Below are positions 1 through 11,743 of a stretch of DNA of 64,000 bases, in pieces (the stretch's first letter is position 1; each line of letters begins with the position of its first letter). A program made the translations under genes and the position numbers. Location of the stretch: the NCBI GenBank assembly GCA_029216955.1, contig JANAVB010015600.1, positions 33,098,459 through 33,162,458 on the forward strand, given 5' to 3'. This DNA comes from Iris pallida (taxonomy: Eukaryota > Streptophyta > Magnoliopsida > Asparagales > Iridaceae). The notes beneath the pieces are model-generated. The model searched no databases, was not told the DNA's origin, and worked only from the letters and a program-made list of their open reading frames with translations.

Positions 1-458
1 CCCTAAAGTTGTCTCCAAAATTACCAAGGTAAAAGACCAACGCAATATATGTCTGCTCTAACGTCTTTGGTCACAATACCCGACTACATGGACGGGCCTT
101 GGTTTGGGTCAAGTCCGAGCAAGTTTGGGCAGTATCGGATTTCCTAAAAGTCATAACATTAATAAATAACTAATTAAATTATTTATAGAGATTAACTCCC
201 AACTTGGCCTGGTTTTCTGAGTTAGGACATCCCTATGGCTCAGTCTTTCCTACCGGGACTAATACACTAGCCAAAGCACGCCATGGTACTATCCGTGCAA
301 CGATTTCTAGTCACCGTGTACTCCAAAACTCTATCATGGCTAAAATTATCTACAGTAATAATTAACTAAATAAATATTTATAAAATTTTAAAAATCACCA
401 TTTAATTCAAATAAATAAATAAAAATATATTATAAAAATTTTGGAAAGAGGGGTTACA
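1..458 (-). repeat. LARD-C 3' LTR (partial)
   Basis: It aligns base for base with 7249-7705, with scattered substitutions and one net indel. In element orientation it starts TGTAACCCC at 458 (GGGGTTACA on the plus strand). The low-coordinate part is cut by the window edge. Confidence 0.88.
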
Positions 459-499
459 AATCTACCCACCTTAAAAATAATTTCGTCCTCGAAATTTAA
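459..499 (-). promoter_or_regulatory. LARD-C polypurine tract region
   Basis: Read on the minus strand this is AATTTCGAGGACGAAATT followed by a purine run AAGGTGGGTAGA directly abutting the LTR. The same block precedes the 3' LTRs of LARD-A (38481-38516), LARD-B (about 53806-53842) and the Tekay-like element (47386-47422). It is the plus-strand primer region of Ty3 elements. In coding elements it overlaps the end of pol; here no reading frame leads into it. Confidence 0.75.
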
Positions 500-3400
500 G
501 AAAAAGGTCCATCAGCTATGATAGAAGACGGTTTCCATTAGCTATCATCTATTCTCATGGTCATTTCGTACTACGAATCCTTGAGAGTTACTACCCACCT
601 TTGGTCACCCTACTCCCTCAAATTTTATGTCGCTAAAACTTTATAATCTTCCAACTAATTGGTAAAAAATTTCTACCAATGGACATCTACAGTATATGAC
701 ATCTATAATCATCTCCGATCTATCAAGCAACCCAAAAATTTAACAAGCAACAAATTTACACAAGTAGCTAAGAAATATTGGTAAATACAAGTAAGCATGA
801 CCTTCGTCTCTCTGCAATAGGAAGGTCAGGACGATAAAGAAGAATAATCGAAAGCAATTATGAGTTTCAAGAGCGGTAAAGAGTATCCAATGATGCAGAC
901 AAAAGGAGAGTTTATAAACTATTGACTTATTTTGCTAGATTGGGCTACTCTAGTCCAGTCACTTGCTAAGTCTAAGAACCCTTCATTTTTCAGAGGGTTT
1001 TGCAATTCGTACAATACAGAAGTTTCGTTCTCAAAATTTAACCTAAACAAGGTTCCATAATGGAACAGAATTTGAGAAGTCAAGATTGTGATCCTTTCCC
1101 GTGGTTATTTAAACACACAAGCAAGGGATAAAATACATTACAGGATGCGAATTCCAGGTAGATGTAATAAGGGTTACGAATCACATTGTAAGAGATGGGG
1201 ACTACATAATAGATATAGGGGCCTATTTCAAATAGTTTGGTTTTATAGTCCAAATATGGTGGTATGTATGGATGGATTTTACTGGGTCTTAATGGATTTC
1301 CTGATTGGACATCAATCGCTGGTTGGATGAACCTAGGATTTCAATCTACATTGACTGGACAATATCCCAATAATAAACTATTTCTATTAGGCTAGGGTAA
1401 CCTAGAATAGGTTTTCACCCAAGTGGTTGAACTAGTTGTCAGTCAGATTGGTTGGCTAGGTCCTTAAAGCCCGAAAATGCGCCTTCCGTGACTTTTGTGG
1501 TTAAGTAGCACGAGGAGACACAATTGAGTGGCACACTAGTGACATGTGCGTAGTGGGCTTCGAATAGATCACAACCATATATTGGGTCGAAAGGTTTGAG
1601 TCGAGGTCGAGTCTCTAATTGTAGTCGGAAAGTATACGGGTATTATGGTAAGGGTTATAGCTAGTCCTTTTGGCCTGAAAGTCGTACCATAAAAATAGAG
1701 TACAAGGGGACGGATTTGAGTGGGACATGATATACCTAGATGAAGGTGGACTCATCTAGATCTTGCATGTAAAATTTGTAGGAAGATAACTGCTGGTCTC
1801 GTGCTCCGAATATTAATGACAGGGCCGGGAAAATAAAATAATCTAAATGGAAAGTGGAAGTCCATGAGACACTAATTATCATCCTAATGGAAATTATTTT
1901 AATCGATCGGTAATCCTCGTATATCCTAAAATTTTAGAAAGCTTACAGTCTACCCACCTTAGAAACTAGGACATGGTTTTAGGAATAATGAGGTTAGAAA
2001 AGTTCCAAAGTCCGTATATTGTACCTCGACTCTTGGTAATAAAGAATAAGGTACGGCGTAACGAAATACGGTAGATATAGTCAAGGATCGTTCCTCAATA
2101 AATGAAAAACGAGTGTGTGTAATGACACATGGTCGATAAAATAGTATGATCTACTCGTCCAAAGTATTCAAGAGTTGTCGACGGGGTAACCAACTCTAAG
2201 GCACATCATATGAAAATAATTCTAGCAACTTAGTCGTGAATTCTCTATTGGTGTCAAGCCTGCCAGACTATTGTCACAAGAGTTATAGTGATCGTGTATT
2301 ATTGTTGACAACTGGTAGATCATAATATGACAGGGTATTTATGCTATGGTATTGGCTAAGCTAGTGACTGTGGTGTACCAACACTAGTTAGGTCTTTAAT
2401 AGTAAAATTTACATAATTAGGGTAATATTTGTTGGAAACCAATCTCGGGATGAGTGTTTACCATAGTCACGGTAATTGATTGTCCTTACCTTTGTCTACT
2501 CATCTTATGTCTAAACTGTAGCTTTGGTCGAGGAAGGGTTAGGTTAAGGCTTAAAGGTTGCTAGTTAAAGCAAGTTCCAAGCAAATAATTAGAGACTCAC
2601 AACAAATGGGTTTCTTGAGAATAGATAGTCTCCTAGGTTAGCATCTTAACTAAGGGTAAAACCTTAATCATTCTCAAGTTCAGGGGGCTAGAAGGTCCCA
2701 ACAGCATTTGAGGATCGAGAGGAGAACGAATAACTCAATCTCATGGCTGGCCGATGGTAGCTACACTTGTGTATACAACTATCATAGCAATAGGGTTACT
2801 TTGTATCTATCTACCAATTTTGAGCTTTCGTCTTTCCAAATCAGTGGAAGACAAAAACAAATAAAGAGTTCAAGAAGGATGTCACTGAATACGATTACGT
2901 GATTCAAAAGCGAATGTATAATTCAAGAAGAATTGTCAATACAGTCGCGGATGAGATCATAGATACCCTGATATCTCAATCCACGTGGGGTAATCGAAGA
3001 GAGAGCGAACCGAGTGCACTACAGTTGATCAGACCATAATACATCGATTCTGATTAGACAATATGTTAGTAGGCGTCCCCACTGTACATATGTCTTGAAT
3101 CAAGTTCGACAAAAGAGTAAGCTTGCAAAACTAGGCTGTAATAGCAGCGTTGGTTAAGATAGTCAAATACAATTATACCAAATTTTTGAAAAAAAGCACA
3201 AGTAGTTCGAGTTTTGTGAGAATCAAACCTTACCCGGTGTTCTTGCTTATACGGTCATCCTACTATTTTCTTATCCATAAGGCCTTGGTCGACTAATGGT
3301 TTATGGACTTCTGAATTCTATATTTTAGGTAAACCTATTAGTGTTAGTCAATTTCCTTGTTAATAGATCACAAGGACTACGGAATGCTAGGTCGGGAGAC

Positions 3401-4485
3401 CTGCTACCCAACTTACAAAACTTCCACAAATATTGGCTTTGGATCTTGTGGAACATACATGGTACTGTCCTATCCTCTATAGTATCCTAAACTTGTAATC
3501 ATGTCTGAAGTCATTTTACCGATAATTATGCCTCGCCCGTATACTCGGGCTGGGGTAAACCCTTGGTTTCGTAACTCAAATACGATTCAAAATCGACCAT
3601 TACTTCACTCTATCCAATATTGACTCAAAGGTACTAAGATCAAAGAGGACCACTAGCCATAGTTTTAGCAATATTCTATAACCTATATTTTCTTAAACCA
3701 ATTTCAACTCTAGGGGTCGTGCCTCGCCAGTGTGCTGCTGGCTGCAGTGGATCTATAGTCTCCATAATTCAAGTAAATGGCGACAGTACGCTGTTGTCCT
3801 GCCATTATGAGTTAACTAACATTCCTTTAACTATATCTGTAAAAATTTATGAGCTTCTAGAGATTCAAACAAGTTGAAATAAGGCGTACGTATTTGTCCT
3901 ATCAGTCCCAACCCTTACAATAAAACATTGAACAAGAAGTAATAACTGAAGACAAAGAAATACAAACATCCAAGTATCTATTTCATATGTATTTAAATCA
4001 TGGAAGAAAAACTTGAATCGAAACTAACTCGAGGTTCGTATATGGGTAACATAATCAAAATTTTATAAAATAAAAAAATTCTTAGGGCAAAATAGGAACT
4101 AAATAGGCAATTTGGACTAAGATGTGAGGATGATATCTAAAGAGGCAAGGAAAAGGAATTGAATAATTCATCTAGGTTAGATCATTAATTCTAGGAAGCT
4201 CTGCCTCACCAAGTGAATAATCTATCCATATTGGATCATATCGTCCTATAGAGAGGTAATAGTGTACCTTTGGGGATCTGATAGACTATCAAAATTACAA
4301 ACTCCTCATCTAAGTTGCATGGCCTAGACTGCACATCGGTAAACTTGTATAGGGGACTCCTAGTCCTAGTCATTCTCTTAAATTAAATTAATCACAATCT
4401 CGTGAATGAGCATTTCTTAGTCGCAGGCTCGCAATAGTACGTCTAACTTAAGTACTATCACGAGTTCGCATGATTTGCAAAAATA
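500..4485 (-). other. LARD-C internal domain, non-coding
   Basis: No retroelement protein motif is visible on either strand. Several stretches match the internal domains of LARD-A and LARD-B read on the opposite strand. About 2735-3060 matches LARD-B 51450-51780 and LARD-A about 37740-38060. About 1480-1800 matches LARD-B 52740-53060 and LARD-A about 37090-37300. The conservation lies in non-coding sequence, so it may reflect RNA packaging or dimerisation structure, or simply common descent. Confidence 0.7.
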
Positions 4486-4503
4486 GACCTGCATGGGCCA
4501 CCA
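4486..4503 (-). promoter_or_regulatory. LARD-C primer-binding site (tRNA-Ile type)
   Basis: The minus strand reads TGGTGGCCCATGCAGGTC, starting 8 nt inside the LTR end at 4512. It equals the complement of the 3' end of plant cytosolic tRNA-Ile(AAU) as I recall that tRNA (…GACCTGCATGGGCCA plus CCA). The same 18-mer, with at most one change, sits 8-9 nt inside four other LTRs in this window. Confidence 0.75.
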
Positions 4504-5030
4504 CAAAAACTTGTCACGACCCGTACCCATTTTTTTTCGGATACGAGACATGTCCTAGCCAGCCTACGCGCAGAGTCGACGGTAGAACGCTGTATTGCCA
4601 CAATGCTCAAAATCACAAGTAATGCTCATTCACAAAATTAATTTAACTTACAATGATGCAAGTTTTATATTTACAGAAAAATATAAATTTGTACAAATAA
4701 TTGAATGACTACAACTCAACTATCTAGTTGGTCTCTAGGCTTTTGTCTACAAGTACCTCCGTATCTTCCATGCTAAGTAAATCTACGGCTAACCTGAAAA
4801 ATATTGGTTTCCAGTCAGGAATGGAACGATTACAATTCACTGAATGCAGTTTCAATATATGAAAATGACTATACGATAAAGGTTAGCCTTTAGACATATG
4901 AATCATAAAAACAAATGAAGAAAAGCTGAGTAAACTAAATACCAAAAATAGTAAATGAAAATAGAAAATACTCACCGACAGACTGAAATACCTTTGATAT
5001 GTGATCGGTCTCAGAATAATTATACGACAC

Positions 5031-5277
5031 AGTCTACACTGTCTAAAGTTACACTGTCTACACTGTCTAAAATTACACTGTCTACATTGTAAAAAGTTAT
5101 ACTGTCTACATTGAATAATACAATAAAGAAACACGGTCTACACGGTCTACTTTGCAATAATAAATCACAGTTTACAATGTCTACTTTACAATAATAAATT
5201 ATTGTCTATACTGTCTACTCTGCAATAATAAATCACTGTCTATATTGTCTACTTTACAATAATAAATCACTGTCTAA
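5031..5277. repeat. Tandem repeats in LARD-C LTR
   Basis: Two nested arrays lie side by side. Short units of about 18-19 bp built on ACACTGTCTACA run from 5031 to about 5110. Longer units of about 48 bp containing GTCTACTTTRCAATAATAAA follow from about 5135 to 5277. The copies differ by a few substitutions. No coding role is apparent. Confidence 0.8.
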
Positions 5278-5703
5278 GGTCAGATCACACATCATTGGTA
5301 CTTCACCCTCCCAACACAATAAGGAACAAAATTAACATAAAACTGAAATTACATATCTATCGACTAAACACAGATGTATAGTAAAGATCAATACTGAAAA
5401 CAAACAATAAACTATACTCGCCTGTGCTCCTTTGCTGGTGAAACCGATAATCCAAACCACTCGATGTGCCACAATAGTCAAAACTCGTATAACAGTCTTC
5501 AGATGCGGAAATAGATGTTAATGTTACTAATGTTCTCAGAATAGTCAAATTAGCTAAAATTGCTTGTCCTTAAGTCCAATTCTGGACACAGGGGCAAAAC
5601 GGTAATTTCGGTCAAAATGGTGTTCGCCATTGGACCCGCTTTGCACCAAAAAATGTGCCAGAGTCAACGGTCTCTAAATTTATCAAACTAGATGTCTACT
5701 GAT

Positions 5704-6015
5704 CTAGTTTTCCGATACGAACCCAACCGTATGTCCATAGTTGGATTCCGGCGGGCCGTGCACAAAATCGCCCGTTGAATCGGACCGTGGGGCCCGCAAA
5801 ACGATGATCCAATCAACTGTCTCAGAATCGGACCAAACTTGGCATACAGGACCAGAAAAATGATACGGTCCTGTTGGCACAAGTTTCATCTCGATCTGAC
5901 GAGCGTGCACAAAGTAATTAGGAAATTTGCACAGAGGCCGATACGGTGAATTTCGACGGATACGCATCAAATTCGTCGCGCACACGCGACCAATTTGAAT
6001 TCCGTCAAAGCCCAC
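5704..6015 (-). CDS. LTR-embedded conserved ORF (103 codons), function unknown
   Basis: This sense-strand open frame lies inside the LARD-C 5' LTR. From the segment beginning LCKF onward it aligns, without a frame-breaking indel, to ORFs in both LARD-A LTRs (33605-33913 and 40304-40600). Shared words are FVHA/FVHT, MKL, FSGPV, QVWSDSETVD, STGDFVH, PPES and GHTVGFVS. No known domain is recognised and no signal peptide or membrane segment is obvious. The opposite strand is also partly open in both families, so conservation may act on DNA or RNA rather than on protein. I do not assert that it is translated. Confidence 0.3.
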   Translation of the reverse strand: MGFDGIQIGRVCATNLMRIRRNSPYRPLCKFPNYFVHARQIEMKLVPTGPYHFSGPVCQVWSDSETVDWIIVLRAPRSDSTGDFVHGPPESNYGHTVGFVSEN

Positions 6016-6417
6016 ACGTCCAAAAAGTCGTTACGCACCTTTCGATGCTTTTGGTCCATGACCACGTCGCCTGGATTGGCAGAACGCATGTCGTATCGAA
6101 GAGTTTTTCAATATTTTTAATATTTTAAAACATATTTTTCCTAAACATTGGGGACTCTTTAATCGGCACACAATGCATGAATATAGAAACGAAAAGAAGG
6201 GTTTCCATCTCCTATATATTTTCTATAAGTGTGTTCTAACATAATTTCTAATATGGCGTTAGATCGATCGAAATCGATCTCCAAACGTGGGTGATTGGAC
6301 TGTATTATACCCTATTTTCGAACAGGTTTTTACCGAACTTTGGTTCGATTTTCTGGGCGATACAAAGCATCAAAAATCAAAGTGTTCGAAGAGTTATATA
6401 GTCATATAGATGGTCTT

Positions 6418-6620
6418 CATACCTGAGAAGATGGAACACGAAACGGTGGAGCATGCGGCACGGGAGTCGGGCGCGAAGTCGGGATCGGACAGCGTGGCTG
6501 CTGTTGCTCCTTCGTCCACGCGCTGCCTCCGCGGCTGTGCTCAGCCTGCCGTCGGCGACGTGCGGCAGCTCGCGCGCGTAGGGGAGGGCGCGCGTGGGTG
6601 TGCAGGCATGGAAAACTAGG
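6418..6620. other. GC-rich, CpG-dense block in LARD-C LTR
   Basis: About 200 bp of strongly GC-rich sequence with many CG dinucleotides sits in otherwise A/T-rich LTR. I see no counterpart in the LARD-A or LARD-B LTRs. On the minus strand it follows a TATATA (6652-6658) and the telo-box AAACCCTAG near 6617. That arrangement is typical of a plant core promoter and 5' UTR, so it may be the U3/R boundary or a captured genic fragment. Confidence 0.5.
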
Positions 6621-6651
6621 GTTTCGAGGAGTTCTCTCTCTCGATATCTAC

Positions 6652-6658
6652 ATATATA
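6652..6658 (-). promoter_or_regulatory. Possible LARD-C LTR TATA box
   Basis: The minus strand reads CGTATATATGTAG. A telo-box AAACCCTAG lies about 30 nt downstream. The placement suits a Pol II start near 6620, but other TATA-like runs occur nearby (for example about 6210-6222). Confidence 0.35.
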
Positions 6659-6841
6659 CGTTCAACTGCTCTGTTGAGTTCGACGACTTTAGTCTGCTGT
6701 TGAGCTCCCATGGGGGGCTCGAGCCTGTTGATGGGCTTGGGTCTTTGTATGGGCTTGCTGACCTCGGTTTGGTGGGGTTAGGATTTCCCCTCATCAAGTA
6801 GATACCTATATATATAATTATTAATACAAGCTACAAAAATG

Positions 6842-6922
<81 letters not shown>
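6842..6922. repeat. (TA)n microsatellite
   Basis: About 80 bp of nearly pure TA repeat with one TTTA interruption sits in the LARD-C 5' LTR. The matching part of the 3' LTR lies outside the window. Confidence 0.9.
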
Positions 6923-6924
<2 letters not shown>

Positions 6925-7705
6925 GTTATATACCTATATACATAAATACAAACATGAACAATAAATATTATGTATAATCGATATTTGAAATCTGATCATT
7001 AATTTTATATACCAAAAATTCACAAATAAAATACAATGACATTTTATATATAAATAAAAGCCTAATTTTTTTCACATACCATAAATACTTCTATATATAT
7101 ATGTATATATATACAAATCTATTTATATAAACTAGGAAATTCCCATAAATTCCAACATATTTGCTAAGAAAATTATTTACTATATTATCAATGAAATATT
7201 ATTTCTAATAACAAGCACAAATAATATGTTTATATATATAACAATTGTCCCTAAAGTTGTCTCCAAAATTACCAAGGTAAAATACCAACGCAATATATGT
7301 CTACTCTAACATCTTTGGTCACAATACCCGACTACATGGACGGGCCTTGGTTTGGGTCAAGTCCGAGCAAGTTTTGACACTATCGGGTTTCCTGAAAGTC
7401 ATAACATTAATAAATAACTAATTAAATTATTTATAGAGATTAACTCCCAACTTGGCCTGGTTTTCTGAGTTAGGACATCCCTATGGCTCGGTCTTTCCTA
7501 CCGGGACTAATACACTAGCCAAAGCACGCCATGGTACTATCCGTGCCACGATTTCTAGTCACCGTGTACTCCAAAACTCCATCATGGCTAAAATTATCTA
7601 CTGTAATAATTAACTAAATAAATATTTGTAAAATTTTAAAAATCACCATTAATTCAAATAAATAAATAAAAATATATTATAAAATTTTTGGGAAGAGGGG
7701 TTATA

Positions 7706-9724
7706 TTAAGAGTATCAAACCTATTGCAGTATCAGCTACTATTTCAAACTGGGATAAGAGTACCCTGTACTGGTACAACCTCGAACAAGGAATTCAGGTG
7801 ACTATACAGTAGGCTCTTGAGTCTAGAGATATGTTTCAAGGATTAGAGCTTGATAACAGCCTAGGAATATGTGAACAGTACGTGCTAAGGTTAGTCCAAC
7901 TTCGAACTTTTGTTTAGTCCTTATTAGTCTGGATCCCGTCCACACTACTTGGATCTCCACTAATGAGCATATGTTCAGACTTGAGTTCTAAGAACAGACC
8001 TATTTTACTCAGTATTTCTTCTAAGTAGCCTGTAGTTAAGACACCCTCGAACTTAATATTTTATTCAGTTAATAGGAAGGTAAGGATCGGTTGTTAGTAG
8101 AATTTAATCTTCCATTCCAATAACAATAGCACCAAACCGGGTTTCAGTCCAACTGGACAGGGGTCAGTCCCTGAGAGCACCCAAATACACCATTTATTAT
8201 TGGTTCCCCTTATTAAGTTCAGTCCAAAATTGGTTGGAACTCAATACCTATAATCGAATTCCATTTGTTGTAGGAAACCTAACCCTGAAACCCAATATAA
8301 CTGATGATCATGGGAACAAGTTAGGACAGAGTGAAGGGAAGTTTAATCTAGGTATAGGAGGTACATTGGAAATAATTGACAGAGGAACCTTCAACCTAAG
8401 GTATTAAAGGGTAATGACATCAATAAGGAGGTATCCAAATCATAGACCCATGTACAGGAAATAGAGGGTTGGTACTTGTATAGGCTGTGGTAGGTAGCTA
8501 AGTGTGTAAAGGGTAACTTACGAGGCAAAAAAGAATTTATAGATAGAATTGTCCTTACTTCCATATCGCATATGTTAACACAAGAAATGCTAAAAACAGG
8601 TTACTTGGACTCCAACTCAGCACTTGATCAGTACTCCCAGCTCGGGACGACGGGCAAGTACATATACTGATTGTTACCATTTCCGATAGTTTTTTTTACA
8701 TGTTATACATATGTCTTGCTGCTTGTTGACACGATCGTCACACGGGATAGTATCATGGATTTATTTTACATTTAGACTGCCTTTTACCTGCTTACTTCAC
8801 TTGCGATTGATTCTATGAGTACTAGTTGGACAGGGAAATATTTTAGTAGATGTGTGAACTACCCAATCAAGCCCCAAAATGTCTATTCTCGCCTGATAGC
8901 AGCAGCACACGACACGTACAGGGTGCCGGATTTACCCCTTAGCCGTTCACACGTCGAACCAGATATTTCAACACACGTAGATAGTTTTATTCCAGTCATT
9001 CCATCTTACTTTGCCACTTACTATGTTACCATGATCTACTTATTTGTTTTCTAGTAGATAGTTCTCATTGATAGAGTTTATATGTCTTTTTCCGTTGTAC
9101 CATGATGCTAGTTATTTCCTAGTTTCATTCTCATATGTTACATACATGTTTATGATTCTGTTGAGACTCGGATAATGGTCATATGTGTACTTGTTCCATT
9201 CCTGACAGAAAAAACTAACATTTTAGGTGATGAGTTAGAGGAGTTCTGTACTAATTTTTATGAGCAGACTGAAGACCCCGATTTGAGCATGCAGGAGGAC
9301 TTGGATGCGGGACTACCCTCCGCATGAGACTTTTTGCTAGACATTATGCCATAGAGCATTAGTTGCTTACAGAAACTCTTTTCTTTATTGTACTATATTT
9401 TATTTGTGGATTATGATAGTGGAGTAGTGGACATCCTTTTTAGTACACTTTAGTTATCTTGAGACTATTTTATCTACCATATTTTGGGTCTCTTCATATT
9501 GTGATCTCTTCAGTTATTAGTTTGTTTCTCTCATCATGGTCATTATTTAAATAATTTATTGCTGTGGACTGATCTGCGAATTTGATCTTTTATGGAAATC
9601 TATAAACTGCGTGGTTGTATTTGATAAATTATGGAGATGACTAGACAGCGTTCTATCGCCGATAATGCGACGTGGCTGGACGTACCCACGGCTCATGCCC
9701 AAATATTGGGTGCGGGTCGTGACA
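7706..9724 (+). repeat. Element D: 3' portion of a 5' LTR
   Basis: The stretch ends TGCGGGTCGTGACA and is followed 8 nt later by the shared tRNA-Ile type PBS, so it is the tail of a plus-strand LTR. Its last 100 bp resemble the tail of the LARD-C LTR (shared ACAGCGTTCTAYCG and CGGGTCGTGACA). The beginning of the LTR is missing; LARD-C abuts it at 7705 and may have inserted here. The 79-codon ORF at 8815-9054 has no recognisable features and I do not call it a gene. Confidence 0.6.
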
Positions 9725-9732
9725 CATTTTTA

Positions 9733-9750
9733 TGGTGGTCCATGCAGGTC
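9733..9750 (+). promoter_or_regulatory. Element D primer-binding site (tRNA-Ile type)
   Basis: It reads TGGTGGTCCATGCAGGTC, one substitution from the 18-mer of the LARDs and the Tekay-like element. It starts 8 nt after the LTR end at 9724. Confidence 0.7.
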
Positions 9751-9954
9751 CGTTTTCGCAAAAACAACGAAACTCGTGGTAGTACTCAACTTAGATGTAC
9801 TACTACAGGCCTGCGAGTAGGAGTAGACTTTAAGGACCATCTCCATATGTTTAAAATCGTTATTGAATTCCACATTTGATCTCAATTATTCCTTTGAACT
9901 GCATTATGTTTGAATCTTTATACCAACTTACGATTTTACTTTTGTGACAGTCAG

Positions 9955-10242
9955 ATGGATTCTCAAGGCAGGAACCCCGCTCACTTGAACACCCCAGTAA
10001 ATGTCGACTGGTCTTCCACGAATGGGACCCCACCGACCCACGGAGGCCGCGTCACCTACCTAGGCGAGACGTCCCAGCCGCAGACTTCGAGATTTTGCCG
10101 TAATGACATTCCACCACCTCCCCAGTTCCCACCGACGACCCCCGCCACCAGCACAGTTTCCTCTACCAGTATCCTTCCATCAGCCAGCACCCCTTCAGCA
10201 TCCAGCACCAGTTCTACCTCCAGCACCTGCTGTTTCACTTAA
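9955..10242 (+). pseudogene. Possible gag N-terminus of element D
   Basis: An ATG about 205 bp downstream of the PBS opens a frame starting MDSQGRNP, then a polar stretch and a Pro/Ser/Thr-rich tail ending at 10242. The position is right for gag and the low-complexity composition is compatible, but no gag core domain, zinc knuckle or protease follows. The frame could equally be incidental. The element seems truncated here. Confidence 0.3.
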
Positions 10243-11428
10243 CAAAATGCCCTTAAGGCTTTTGAAAGAAAACGAGAAAAAGTGTACAAAAGTACAAGTA
10301 GATTCTGGAGAGTATTGCTATATAAGTCTGATCTGAGAGCGATCACTTTGTTCCTTGGACCATACGATGATGATGAAGAAAACTGTTTGAAAATAAACAA
10401 TTGGAAGAACTAAGTCACCATAAAGTTATCGACACAATTGGCACTGATGGCACAGTCGAATGCTTTTCTGCTTTACTTCACTCTGTTCTTGATGAAAAGT
10501 TGAAGAGAAATACTCTGGAAAATCACTTTGCTCTGAAAGTATCTGGTCTCCAAAAATCTTGTACCTTCTTCTTTAAAAAAGAGGTCTTTATATAGGCCTG
10601 TCTTCTGTACGTAAAAAACACCAATATTGGGTCTCTACGCAGGCTATTAGAATAATTATCACCCACGAACAGAAATTAGCCTCTACGCATGTTGACACAT
10701 GTCCCATAATCCAATAAAATAAGGAGAGCACGTACACACGTTCTTCGAGAAGTGTGGCATGAAGGCCACGTCAGAAAACTACATTTCCATATAATCAGGA
10801 CAAACTGTGCGTAAAAGATGTTGTTAGACATATCCGAGCGTAAAATAGCTCAAAGTAAGCTTCCTGTATAAAGTGGCTAAAAATAGCCTTGAGCGTAAAG
10901 ACTCAAATAAACTCTACGTGTGCAAAAAGAGTAGCTGAGATAGCCTTAAGCGTAAAAGCTCTAATAACTCTTATACGTAAAGTGGAAGCGGTTCTTCAAG
11001 AGTAAAGCAGCTCATTGGCACGCTAAACAACAAAACGTCTTGGCTTCTGTGCAATCATTTATCAGAAAATCAATCTGTCAGAACAGTATCTTCTTGCATT
11101 TAATGCAGCATGGACAGCTCATTCCTTGCGTAGAAAGTGAAACTGTTCTCTGCGTAAAGTTTGATTTTAAGGCTTGCGTAGAGTTTTGAGTTTGACCCAG
11201 TTTGACCTTTGCGTAAAGTCTAATCTGGAACTGTCTTTGCGTAAATATCTCAACTTCTTTGACTTGGTCTTTGAAATTTATTTACGCTTCTACAAGACCC
11301 CCTTCAAAGTTTTCAAATTTTCTAAATATTTGAAATACTTTGAACATAAGCATAAAGTTTGGGATATCCAACAGTCATAAGCAAAATTTTAGGGATACCC
11401 AACATTCACTTCGAGAATTTGAATCAAC
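10243..11428. other. Unassigned stretch; probable junction of element D and the Tat element
   Basis: About 10243-10420 reads like degraded coding sequence (Lys/Arg-rich frame NALKAFERKREKVYKS) of unknown family. From 10600 on, the plus strand carries many GCGTAAA/GCGTAGA words and no ORF. The Tat element's 3' LTR should lie here, but its partner LTR is outside the window, so the boundary cannot be set by repeat comparison. Confidence 0.4.
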
Positions 11429-11440
11429 CCTTGAATTTTC

Positions 11441-11448
11441 TATAAATA
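11441..11448 (+). promoter_or_regulatory. TATA box of the antisense PMD gene
   Basis: TATAAATA lies 81 nt upstream of the first ATG (11529) and is followed by a pyrimidine-rich leader at about 11474-11520. The spacing fits a Pol II core promoter directing plus-strand transcription, antisense to Tat pol. Confidence 0.5.
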
Positions 11449-11743
11449 GGACTTCTGTTGAAGAGAGAGAACTTTACTCATCTCTTTTATTCTCTTCTTT
11501 ATTCATCCTCCAAATCCTTACGAGCGAATGGCATCCAAGAGCAAGGCCGCCGCCTCAGCCAAGGGCAAGAAAGTTGCCTTTTCGTCGACGGCTAGATCAT
11601 TTGAAGAAGTTCACGCTGCTGCAACATCGTTCGGGAAGAGCGTCGAAAAAACCGCAATGACCAACCCAACGTGGCTCCGGCCATGATAGGTAGAAACCCT
11701 ATCGATTTGTGGAAGAAGATAACCCAAGACCAACCCTTAATCA

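Larger units (their letters stand above)
1..7705 (-). mobile_element. LARD-C: non-coding LTR retrotransposon (3' LTR truncated by window)
   Basis: The first 458 bases recur nearly unchanged at 7249-7705, which makes them the two LTRs of one element read on the minus strand. In element order: 5' LTR 7705 to 4512, PBS 4503 to 4486, internal domain, polypurine tract at about 497 to 459, and 3' LTR from 458 off the window. The internal domain is about 4.05 kb. I can read no gag, protease, RT or integrase motif in any frame. Long LTRs (about 3.2 kb) with a non-coding interior match the class called LARD. The right flank begins TTAAG; the partner target-site duplication is outside the window. Confidence 0.85.
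4512..7705 (-). repeat. LARD-C 5' LTR
   Basis: It spans about 3194 bp. The high-coordinate end matches positions 1-458, and the low-coordinate end reads …CGGGTCGTGACA on the minus strand, directly before the PBS. The start TG has decayed (ATAACCCC). Inside are a tandem array (5031-5277), a block shared with the LARD-A LTRs (about 5600-6060), a GC-rich block (6418-6620) and a long TA microsatellite (6842-6922). Confidence 0.82.

Noticed and set aside
6410..6619. Plus-strand ORF in the GC-rich block (MVFIPEKMEHETVEH…)
   Set aside because: Open because of high GC; antisense to the LTR, no domain and no homologue in the window.
1..7705. Considered as a simple segmental or tandem duplication of about 460 bp 7.2 kb apart
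   Set aside because: PBS at 4486-4503, polypurine block at 459-499 and LTR-like ends show an LTR element instead.
8815..9054. 79-codon ORF in element D LTR
   Set aside because: No recognisable motif, no promoter or splice context; chance ORF in LTR sequence.
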